From: Daphnia carinata
Taxonomy: Eukaryota > Arthropoda > Branchiopoda > Diplostraca > Daphniidae
DNA: 64,000 bases
Assembly (NCBI RefSeq): GCF_022539665.2
Contig: NC_081339.1
Span: 4,334,517-4,398,516, forward strand
Reading direction: 5' to 3'
Shown here: one piece after another, positions 23,800-34,179 of the stretch
How the letters are laid out: every line of letters starts with the position of its first letter
Position numbering within the stretch: position 1 is the first letter of the stretch
Notes under the pieces: generated by a model
The model's input: only the letters and a program-made list of their open reading frames with translations
Databases searched by the model: none
What the model was told of the DNA's origin: nothing
Translations under genes and position numbers: made by a program

Positions 23800-25669
23800 A
23801 ATATTTTATAAAAAAAAATTTATTGACAATTCTCTGCACATTACAATTATTTTTGCAACTTTAAAAAGGCACAATAGCCCTTTCAAAAGTTGCCGTCAAC
23901 CCAGGCAGGGGGAGACACTGCCTTGTTGACCCACCGGGGAGATTACCCGGTGATTGGCTAAGAGAAGCCGGAAGAAGAGCTGAAGATTTGGAACATTTTT
24001 ACAGGAGCGATTAACCTTTAGTTCGGATTTGTGGGCAGCCACGTCACCCTCCGTGAACACATCATCGGACGAAGCGGCACCCCACGTCCCCTTTCCGGCC
24101 AGAGCCCTCCAAACCTCGGTATATGTTGTTTTTATATATACCGTACAGTAGGGGCATGACCCCCTACGGGCTTATTATGAGTCAAGGGGAAACGGGGCTT
24201 CAGAAAAGAAGGGAGCCCAGATATGCACTTCAATTTTTTTAATATCAAATACCGTCTCGGGAATCCGAATGAAGTATAGAAATATCATGTCATCCATCCA
24301 ATCATTACAATTTATTCAGTGTCATGCCCCAACCAAGAATCTTTTCAGATCCAATGTTACTATTAACCTATATTGAGAAAAGAAAAACACCATTAAGCAT
24401 CTCAATTGTTGCTCATGTGACTTACATGACTCATAGATTCAACTTCTGGCAGAAGCTTGGGAAAGGACATACAAATTGTAGATGAAAATCATTGTATAAG
24501 GCTCTTGAATGATAAACTAGCACCTGTAGAATGTTGCATTGTTGATAGTTGTGTTCCCAGTACATGAAAATCCTTTCCTATTGGATAAATTTTTTTTTTT
24601 TAGATTAGACATGGTTGGCAAAAAGGAGGAGAAATGCTTTGTCATAAATTCAAAAAATTTTCAAGAAAATTCCTTTCATACCTAAAGAGTCCATGTATGA
24701 TGTTCATCGCTGCAATGCCAACGAAATGAAACATCTTTAGGGCCATTTAAGTACCCAGCTTCACCAACACTCTGAATGTAAAGGACAAGTTTTTTTAGCA
24801 AGAGAAGCAGAATTATTTGAGGCTTCTAGCTGTGACAGAACTATAAAGGATTGCTGTTACACAGGATTCATTCACACAAGATGGTACTACTGATTAGACA
24901 ATTTGCATACTCTATTACTTTACCTCACCTTAATGGTAATGCACTTTCAGTGTTTTTCAACTGTAGGCTCACTCTTCCATCCTGTAACACTTCCGGACTT
25001 GACTTTATCCCCCACTATAATTCTGTGAATGCAAAATAATAGCATTAAAAATACTTTTTCAATAGACAAAAAACCGAAAAGTACCTAATTCATGTTTTAT
25101 GTTGAACTCATGCTATTTCTGGGTTTCCGTACCACACCCATTTTCAGCCCAAATACGGTCCCACAATTGTTCACTTCCTTCGCTGCATGGACTTATTACT
25201 AACAATTCTTTTAGTGCAGCACTAACAGAATTTAACTTTAACACACTGTCAGGTGGTAGACTGAATAACGAAACAATAAATAATTGTTTGTTAAAATTCT
25301 ATACTTATTTTGCAAGGGTACCTGACTGTGTTGGCCTAATACCAACTCATCCTCATGTTCAGTTAGGGATGAGTTTGGAAAAACCTCATTCACTGTTTGG
25401 AAACTGTTCCGTTCCAATTTGTTCTTTTCCCCTAGCTGAGCTTGTAGACTCAAAATTTGAGCTACACACAAATGAATAAAAGCAAATAAATAGAATCATT
25501 ACGTATTAGGCCTTACCATCCTTAGCTTTGCTGTTATCTAATATTTTGTGTTGTTCCAATAATTGGGCCTGCAGCTTCATAATTTGATCTAATAAACAAT
25601 AATTAATAATTGAAAACCAATATAATAATGTTTATACTTACCATTTTTTTGTTTTATTATCTTATCCAT
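23800..25669 (-). pseudogene. Unrecognised gene-like copy in the right palindrome arm
   Basis: Not recognised. Minus-strand ATG at 25669 opens a 28-nt exon (25642-25669; MDKIIKQKN). Further exon-like pieces read QIMKLQAQLLEQHKIL, then AQILSLQAQLGEKNKLER and VNEVFPNSSLTEHEDELV, then LKLNSVSAALKELLVIS and SEQLWDRIWAENGCG. The first two are heptad-like, suggesting a coiled coil. A stop follows GCGTETQK at about 25120, and EPTVEKH runs into another stop, so the 3' half appears broken. The first exon has the same length and phase as in the left arm. Confidence 0.4.
23810..24275 (-). repeat. Inner-arm block, right copy
   Basis: Inverted copy of 22529-22975, apparently near identical, in contrast to the substitutions and indels seen farther out in the arms. 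Confidence 0.85.
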
Positions 25670-25990
25670 TTTTCAATTGCTCCTCCAGCCACGCGTTGTT
25701 CTCCAGCCACGCTACTCAATTAACTGCTAATGGGATACAATTAACTCAAATTGCTTACATGCCTGTAATAACGAAACCGACTGATAGATGGCTACGGGTA
25801 GAAAAAAGAGAAAAAAGTGCGATTTTTTTTTTTTTTTTCCGCCATTTTTTTTTTTATGTAAAACGGATTGCCATACGGATTGCCATATAGATCCGTTTTA
25901 ACCGAAGTAAAAATAAACAAGATTGGCCTTTTTTTCTGTTTGCTACTCGCCATCTACCGGTCACATTTCTAGTTAATTCTCCCCATATGC

Positions 25991-26052
25991 AAAAAATTTT
26001 TAAGCCCGACTTAATAAGCCCGACTTTTCTCGGTCGGGCTTAAATTTTTTTC
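25991..26052. repeat. Hairpin repeat (TAAGCCCGAC / GTCGGGCTTA)
   Basis: TTTTTAAGCCCGAC occurs, then AATAAGCCCGAC, eight bases and GTCGGGCTTA, forming a strong hairpin. The same motif recurs at 29706-29726. Confidence 0.8.
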
Positions 26053-27328
26053 TGAAAAAACTGACACTCATCGGAATTGGTTGAAAATCACAGGGTATAC
26101 TGAAAATTGAATACTGATTCCGGGAAAATTTCAGTTTTTTAAATTAAATTAATCTGTTTTGAAATACACCGAATATTTGACGCAATGCTAGCGCGCCAGT
26201 ACCCTACAGCGCTTGCGCAATGCAGACGGATAACGAAGAAGGGGTTTAATTATTTTCAAATATTTTATAGACATCTAGGGGAAAAGTTATGAACTGCTTG
26301 TCTATCCCACGGTAAAATTGATGTCACTTGTTTTATTTCGAATGGCGTCGGAGAGGGAGGTGTGGCGGATGTGACCGACGTTCATATTACTGAAATTTCT
26401 CTTTCGATTTCCTGCATTTCAGGTTGGTCTTGAAAATAGATTTTCCTGTTTTCGCCTTTTGAGAGGTTTATACTTTGAAACAAATCTATACAAGTTTGGA
26501 GGCATTAAAGCTCAAATTTATTTAACAGAAGTATTGTACCACATTTAGAAAATTCTTTAAAGGAGAACCTTGACTAGGGTGTCCTTGATTACCAAGCATG
26601 TGTTACACTTTTCACAGTCTAATGCGACCAACTAAGGTATACAAGGTTTTCGTTGAAGAAAGCTATCATTCTTTGTAATATTTGTCACAATTTGATTGTC
26701 AGGATTCATTTCATCTTTATTGTTAGCAGTATTGGTTTCGTAAGTATACTTGCAGGTCTCTGAGATGTACCTAATACGCTGTGCTGGCTGTGGGATCCTT
26801 CTGTGACGGAAAGGAGTATTACCTGTGTTGCGGTTTCAGTGATAATATAACATCTAGTAATATACTTGTTTGATGAATTATTACATCCTTTAAACAAACC
26901 GTGGGGAAGTTAAAATTGAAATCAGTAAATTTTTTTCTCAACAATACCAAGTGAAGTGATCTAGTGCTGACGAAGAATGATTTCCTTTTTTCTTTGCAAA
27001 GTAATTGTTTGGCACTTACAAGAAAAGAGAAAGAAAAAGAGAACTTCATAAATTTTCATTGTAAGTATTTGCAAGCGTTTTTTTTACTGTAAAAAGTAAA
27101 ATTAAAGTTTGTCTGATAATGTAAAGATGTGGTTGGTAAAAGTATTCTAAGTTTATGTTATGGCTGCGTAAATAATAAATGTTGAATAAAATACACAAAC
27201 AAGTAAATTAAAAGTAAATTCGTTTTATTGTCCCTCCTCCACCCAACAATTCCACCACTATTTTATATACAACAACGCTACATTTTTATATACAAAAAAA
27301 TACATATATACACAAATACACATACAAT
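26053..27328. other. AT-rich non-coding DNA
   Basis: No convincing coding exon. It may be the interior of a mobile element whose ends are at 26033 and 29726. Confidence 0.4.
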
Positions 27329-27330
27329 TA

Positions 27331-27674
27331 GTTAACCTGTTGGCTGCCAGCCATGCAACCCGTAGGTTGCTTAAACTACAGTAACTACGTAACACGTCTG
27401 AAGGATCGCTGACCAAGGGGGACTCGTCCTAAGACAAGCCCGGAGTGGCACGGTGATAGAAACCATTACGGGAATGCACACCCTGGTTTCTATCAGCGTA
27501 CCGACAAGGAGGAGTCCCTAACGGTGCATTGCATACGGGGCCCGAAGGCCAATCTTGGGCAGATGCGACTGCTCCACCCCAAGGCAAATACGGCCAAGAG
27601 GCAGAGCAGCGCGGCCCGTCCCTACAAGCTAAAAAAAAAATGGGACCAAACGGCGTGGCAGCCAACAGGTTAAC
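27331..27674. mobile_element. 344-bp TIR element flanked by TA
   Basis: Begins GTTAACCTGTTGGCTGCC and ends with the exact reverse complement, GGCAGCCAACAGGTTAAC. TA dinucleotides flank both ends (27329-27330, 27675-27676), as for TA-targeting elements of the Tc1/mariner or PIF type. The interior is GC-rich, contains a TAGAAACC ... GGTTTCTA inverted pair and no transposase. Confidence 0.82.
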
Positions 27675-27829
27675 TATACAATACAACATACAACAAAACG
27701 AAATAGGACAATACCCGAGAAGTTCCGTCGCGAAGCCACCCGCGATAGCCATTTGTTTTTTCCCGATCTGAGGTTGTTCCATCGTTGTAGGCCACAGGCA
27801 AAAAACGGCGACGGCTGTGAAGGCGAATA

Positions 27830-28160
27830 CAGCGATGAAGTGAAGGCGAAAACTGCGATGGGGCAAAGACGGCGATGAGGCGACGGCGGGGTAGATGGCG
27901 AAGAGGCGAAGGCGGCGATGAGGCGACGGCGGTGTAGATGGCGAAGAGGCGAAGATGAGGCGACGGCGGGGAAGACGGCGGGGAAGACGGCGAAAGTGGC
28001 AAAGACAGCGGTGAGGCGAAGAAGACAGCGGTGGTGCGAAGACGGCGATGAGGCGAAGACGGCGGTGAAGCGAAGACGGCGGTGAGGCGAAGACGGCGGT
28101 GAGGCGAAGACGGCGGTGAGGCGAAGACGGCGGTGAGGCGAAGACGGCGATGAGGAGAAG
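27830..28160. repeat. GC-rich 17-bp minisatellite
   Basis: Repeats of GAAGACGGCGGTGAGGC. Copies are near perfect at about 28040-28150 and more degenerate to the left. Open frames through it on the minus strand (up to 209 codons, Pro/Ser/Arg-rich) are by-products of the repeat. Confidence 0.9.
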
Positions 28161-30838
28161 GCGAAGATTAGCGAAAAGCAGGACTTTGTTTCCTGTTTTA
28201 CCTGCATAACAGATGTAAATAAATTAGCCAAAAAACAACACACCATTGATAGATAAGCGATTAAATTATGACTATGGTTCCGCGAAATATTAAAAAGACA
28301 CAAGTTTGAAAACTAGTCAGGGTGTTTTCTTAGAATTCTTGGATTATTTTCTAATCCAAGGACCAATAATGATGGAACTGACCAAAGACAAAGGATGCTA
28401 CATTTTAGAAATAGCCTTTCGTTCTAGAAAAATCTTATGCAAAACAACAACGAAACAACCTGACGATGACGATGGGTAGAAAATTAGGTTGGGAACAGGA
28501 CTGATTTCTTTTTCATTACCAATCTGTACAAAAAAAAGGAAATAAATCAGATGAAAGAACAAGAGCATAATCATGGCCATCTGCAATGAAAAACTTTTGT
28601 AAAAAACGAAAAACAAATAAAATTCATCAAAGAGAAAGAAATACACTACATGACAATCAAAGTTTTCTATTGGCAACCTACTTGCAACAATAACATTTAA
28701 CAAACCAATGTGTTATTGAGCTTTTTACATTGAGTAAAGATTCTGAAAGTCTAGCGGAAAAGTCTACTACAGATAAGTTGTATGGGGAACTAAAAGGTGA
28801 AAATATTACTAATTCCATTAGTCCGCTTCAACGTTAATGTGGAACTACCATATATCTCAAATAATAAGAGAACACCCAGTAAGCTTGAGTTTGCAAACCA
28901 CCCACTACAACCTTATGAGTCAATTGACAATCTGTTGCGACAGACTCATTTGAAACCAATGCTCCCATGGTAAAATTTACAAGTATTTAAATTTGCCTTC
29001 TATGCTCTGGAGAGAAATTGAGTGACAAATAAATTAAAACTAAACTAAAGATTAAATTTCCCAAGACCATAAGAGATGAAGCACTTTTTCTTGGTTGCAA
29101 TCTGAGTCCAATTTTCCTATGGTTTGTTAACGAGCAGCCATCTAACTATTCTAACTCTAAGCTAAAAAATAATCTCAGCCTTAGAGTTATGGTCATTTTT
29201 AACTTACTTGATACTAAAAACGCACGAAAACAACGATGGAATAGACAAAAATTAACGAAGCAAAGGCTGTTAGGACGTTTAGTCCGCCATGACAGCCATA
29301 GCAGACGACAGTCTCCTGCAATCCTTTACATTGAATCATAAATAATAAACAAATATTGCATTTTACGAGTATCGAACTTGAAACCTTCCTGTTACCAGCA
29401 TAGCACTCTAACCATCTAAACTAACACGCCACTATTTGAAGTTTTCCAAGACCATATGATTAAACTTTTCTCGGTAAGGCGAGTATAATTATTCGTATTC
29501 AGTAAAAGACCCATTTGAACGATATTTGCCATATACTTATGGCAATCCGTATGGTTTCGATTCGCACATACGCTAATTTTATATTTTAGATTACTCCAAA
29601 ACAATAAACTCTACGTAAAAACAAATTTCGTTTTCGTGTTCGTTGTTAAATTTTGAGTCAGAATCATATATAGTTATCTAAATTTAATATTATTATTTTC
29701 TAATAGGAAAAAATTTTAAGCCCGACAAAATAAACACAGCCTTCTGTTTTTTACGTTCAATTCAAAAAGTGGAATACTAATATAAAAATATACCCCATTT
29801 TCATGATCAGCGATCAATTTCGAATCGGACTAATGTATTTTTAATGAAATCTAGGATCTTGCCTCCAACCAAACATGCTTTAAACTTTTATTCTTCTTCA
29901 GTCACAACAGATAAAATCACTGTTTTTTTCAATTACACATATCAATAACTTCAGTTAAACTAAAGGAATTTGACTTTCACCATTTTGCCTACAAAATCAC
30001 TAAAATTGTTTACATTATCATCTTCAAATTTCAAACAGTTACCTTTTCTTTCTTTCTTTTATGGGCCATCCAAGTTAGTATCAATATTTTGACCAGGAAT
30101 TACCAGGAGTTGTAGGATGCGAACTATATATTATAGAAAACGAAATATATATGGATATATGTTATAGAAAACGAAAGCAGTGGAAATCTTGCCTAAACCT
30201 ATGCTTTACCTTCAAGAGCTAATGTTAATAATAAACAGCTACCATTTACAACGATGTCAAAGTGCCGAAACAGACGATATAAATTTCACACTGTTTTTAC
30301 GTTTCAAGGCTAAAGCACAATCTTTTTTTTATTCTTACATACCACCCTTGCTTCATTCAATTTTAATGTTTTTAAACATATATTCGGCGAGATATTTTCC
30401 ATTGAATCTACAAGTGACAAACATTTTAAAAAACATGACGCCATGCGATACCTTGATTCAAGGTAAAATGCACCAAACGCGTATTAGCTTTTTCACTTAA
30501 AGATTAAACTCATAATTACTTATTCCTACCCCTAACAACGTTATGCTGAATTGCAAGAAAGACTGCCTCAGGATGTTTAGGTATCACATCATGCATTATC
30601 GTCAGGGTTCCATGGAGTTTCGCCTGGCGATCATACATAGTTGAAGAATAAATTGAATTTCAAATAAATTTACAATCAGATTATAGAATAAAGGGAGAGA
30701 GGCTATACATATAATTGAGATTGTGTGACTTGTGGATGCAATCCTTTTTCACGCGGTGAAATTTAACGAGAAATCTATAATTAAGCTAAGCGATTATTAA
30801 TGCGGATTTGCTGGGGTATCGACAGATGGATGGTCGCT
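28161..30838. other. AT-rich non-coding DNA
   Basis: Apart from the tRNA-like module at 29362 and the repeat end at 29706-29726, nothing coding is recognised. The right end should hold the SLC6 gene 3' UTR. Confidence 0.4.
29362..29430 (-). repeat. tRNA-like module
   Basis: Minus strand: GTTAGTTTAGATGGTTAGAG (A box) and CAAGTTCGATACTC (B box). It belongs to a different subtype from the modules in the palindrome, and the T stem is imperfect. Confidence 0.5.
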
Positions 30839-33800
30839 TCAATTGGGCCCCGTACATTTCATATTAATCCAATTGTCGCTTTCCGAGTCGCGTTCCAAAA
30901 CAGTAGCCAACTCCAATTCTAACTCTTCGACTGGAATTGAAAAATTTCGCCTCATTAAGTAAAATAATGATACCGAAAGAATAGAATGCTTTTGAATACA
31001 TACATCTTGAGCTGGGTAAAGCCAGCGGCACTTGTGAATCAGTGTGCGTCGGAGCTCCAGCCTCAATACGATGAACTTGTAAAGCCGGGCCCCAATCACT
31101 GCTTGGTTGCAGAAGAACTCGAATACGCTATAACGGAACGAAATGCTTGTTTTAACATTAATTCTCGAGGTCACAACACCTGTAGTTAGTCACCTCTAGA
31201 ATGGGCCCATCCAATTGGAAAACCTTGTAGATAGCCACGATTGGAACCATGGCCACAGAAGACGACGCAATGAGAAATCCTATGATGGTAGCTTCCAAAG
31301 GATAAGTGTAATTGCCATAAGTAAGTGTACGGAAATCCACCAGAGTGAAAACCAAAATTGCCTTTCATGGGGCAAAGTTAGAAAAATCAAAATAAGAACT
31401 ATAATTAATTTCTAAGACCAAATAACTTACGATGATGATAACAGGCGTAAAATATTTCCAGATAAATTTCCAATACCAACGCGGTGGTGCGTCATGTCCG
31501 AGCATTAATTTGATGTCATCGAGGAATCGATCGATACCATAATGCCATGCGATTACGCACACCTCGGCCATTCCGATTATCAACGCGGAAAAAGTAGCTG
31601 CGTAAGTGTCAATCAACTGGAGGACGTACATACCTCCATTGGTGCACATTACAAGACCAAGAAGAAACATGATCGTTGCGCTGGCCAACAGCACCCATCT
31701 AGATATTGAAAGGTGAAATTATAATAAAATTCACGAAAACATACAAGTTTGATAAGTACTTGTGATTTTTTCCGCGTAGCTTGTGAGGCCATATGTCAAC
31801 GATTGTTGTAACTACCGTCTCCAAAACGGTAAATTGCGTTCCGAGCCCAAGTGTAAGCAGCATGACAAAAAAGAGGATTGACCATAACGGAGCGATTGGT
31901 AATCGAGCTACTGCTTCGGGATAGACGGCAAATGCAAGTCCAGCTCCTGTGTACAATCATTTTTGTTTAATGTGAAACGAAAGGTGGGCAAAATTTTAAA
32001 ATACATACCTTGGGTGGCAACTTTATCGACGGTGGTGCCCAGCTCAAATGCCATGAAACCAATGATACCGAAGATTACAAAGCCGGCAAAGAACGCTGTC
32101 AAGACGTTACCAGTTGCCACAATTACGGCATCCCTGTTGAATAAGTGTTACGTTTAGTATTGCGGTCATACAAATATAATGCTCTACTGGTTATAATAAC
32201 GATTACCTGAAACAGTTGTTGTGAAAACGGTTGTAGCTGGCGAGTGTGATCAATCCTCCCCAGCAGGGCGACAGGGAAAAGAATATTTGCATGGCTGCAT
32301 CCCCCCACACACTTGCTTCGGTCAGCTTACTCCACTGAGGAGTCAGGTAAAACATGATACCATCCGTAAATCCCGGTAGTGTGGCTGAGCGAATCAACAG
32401 AATCGTCAGGATCACGTAGGGAAACAGAGCAGTGAAATAGACTGCCTAACGTGATCCACACAAATCAATTTAAATTTCGAGGCTAATCAAAAACAAATAA
32501 ATAGAAACAATTTGTTTTTTTTTTACTTTGCCGAAGCTTTTGATTCCTCGTAGGAGCACGAAAAAGACACACACCCAGGCAAGAAGCAGACAAAGTGCTA
32601 ATTCCCAGTTAATTGGACCTAAATCGTGGATGCCCGGGCTGATGTCCAGGACGCGTTTGCTATTCCAAAATAAATACAGGATTAATCACTACGAATAATT
32701 TATTTAGAGAAGTTCTGCTTATCCATACTGGAAGTATTCATCTGCGGGAAGCCTGCTGTTGGTGTTCATTAATTCCAATTCTTTCCAGAAAGAATCACTC
32801 ACTTCAGATTTCATGTGACATGTTCTACTGGAATCCACCAATCCATCCAGTAAGGTACAGTTTTTAACATCAAAATCTCGACAATCTAAACAGAATATTA
32901 AAAAGATGATATCAGTTCAGGTCAAGTAAATTCTTTTAATTTCAACCTTACTGTTGGTATTCCAAACATTGCTACAGGAAGTCCAAGGAAGGACAGACGT
33001 CATGGAAGCAAACAAGTATCTAAATGACCAGGCTACCACCATGTTGTAGTAGATACCAATGAAGAACGATATTACAAACATAGCATATCCAATTCCTGTT
33101 TAAGAAATGTTGCGTAAGATTCCACTCTAACAGCCCGCCAATAAGCAAGGTCAGTGGCTTTTATCCATTTTAATCAAATGCATTACCTTGGAAGAACGGA
33201 GCTACTTTCCATATGCTAACGGGCCCTGGATATTTAAGACCACACATTTAGTTGCAACTGACAGGTGAGTGGATTATTTCAATGGCAAGGGCTTACCTTC
33301 ACTGGCGTATTGCCCAAACGAGAGTTCAAAAAAGAAGAGAGGTAATCCAGCAAAGACGTACATGATAGCATACGGAATTAGGAAAGCTCCACCGCCATTG
33401 CGATAACTGAAATCCAAACAAACAATTCAAGAAATATAATCAACCATGATGTAGGGGTTTTTCAGCTCTAATATATATGGAAGGAAACGGAAGCTTATTC
33501 CTGCCACCAAAAAAAGGGAGCAAGAATCATGCACTGCGCTTACCAAAGATAAGGAAACCGCCATATCGTACCCAGTCCCACAGCATAAGAAAAACACGAG
33601 AGGATAAATTCCAATTTGTTTGACCAATTGCCGCGTTCGACATTCTCGTCACGTTTCACGATGACCGAATCGAGTGCATTACGGTCACAGTTAACGATCT
33701 TTATCGTGGGCTCCTTCAGCCATGGAGCTTCTTCGTCGTCATTTACGGTTTTGTAATGATCCTGTAATATGAGAATGAATTAAAAGATTGTCATAGATAA

Positions 33801-34179
33801 AAAATTTTCTTTAAAGCGTCCGACAAACACGAGCGTTCGGGGAAAGTCAACCCACGCTTACATAAAAAGGTCATTGTGAACGTCAGAAGAAAAAAAAAAC
33901 TGCACGCTGCAATACCCCACTTTCCCGCTATCGATTGCCGGCTCCCGCGGCTATACTACGCGAAGCGCATACAATCCAACATAAAAGCGCTTCCTAATCG
34001 GGGATTTTTTCCTTAACATAATTCGTTACCTCGCAGCCGGCTAAAAATACTTCCAGATTCTTCCGCAACTCAAAATACACGTGTATCACCATATAAGGCG
34101 CATTTAACAACAGCGAAAGCCTGTACCGGATGTCATAATATAAACAACTTAACAAGTTACGGCTTACCTTGTGAACCAT
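30839..34179 (-). CDS. SLC6 Na+/Cl- neurotransmitter transporter, glycine-transporter-like
   Basis: Twelve-helix plasma-membrane symporter of small amines or amino acids. Exons: 34168-34179, 33544-33761, 33297-33406, 33187-33225, 32952-33095, 32729-32885, 32527-32659, 32207-32445, 32009-32133, 31760-31946, 31431-31698, 31194-31361, 31004-31127, 30839-30930; 671 residues, all phases consistent. TM1 is [14 protein letters not shown], followed by [10 protein letters not shown] and [16 protein letters not shown]3 is [13 protein letters not shown]. The big extracellular loop has paired Cys and a KNCT glycosylation site. TM6 is [18 protein letters not shown], of the GlyT type (WGGLITLxSYNKFHNN). 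TM8 [16 protein letters not shown] and TM10 follow, and the C-terminus has DWGPAL. Unusual: Thr69 replaces the near-invariant Asn of GLGN in TM1, a Na1 ligand. The substrate cannot be settled from sequence. Confidence 0.9.

Larger units (their letters stand above)
21187..25900. mobile_element. Large near-palindrome (about 2-kb inverted arms, 0.5-kb centre)
   Basis: The left arm runs about 21187-23143 and the right arm about 23652-25900. Landmarks appear on both sides in inverted order: the TATGG..ATCCGTTT ends, GCAGTTAATTGAGTAGCGTGG, the TGTGGTACGGAAACCCAGAA block, CTAGAAGCCTCAAATAATTC, the GC-rich 430-bp block and TTGGTTTATCGTTTATCTG. The right arm is longer because the left lacks a segment of about 370 bp present at about 25180-25560. 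No transposase was recognised. It could be a foldback-type transposon or two inverted gene copies. Confidence 0.85.

Noticed and set aside
28040-28150. CRISPR-like array
   Set aside because: The repeats are contiguous 17-bp units without spacers, in a eukaryotic genome.
27674-28303. 209-codon minus-strand frame rich in Pro/Ser/Arg
   Set aside because: It lies across the 17-bp minisatellite and owes its length to it; no domain or splice context.
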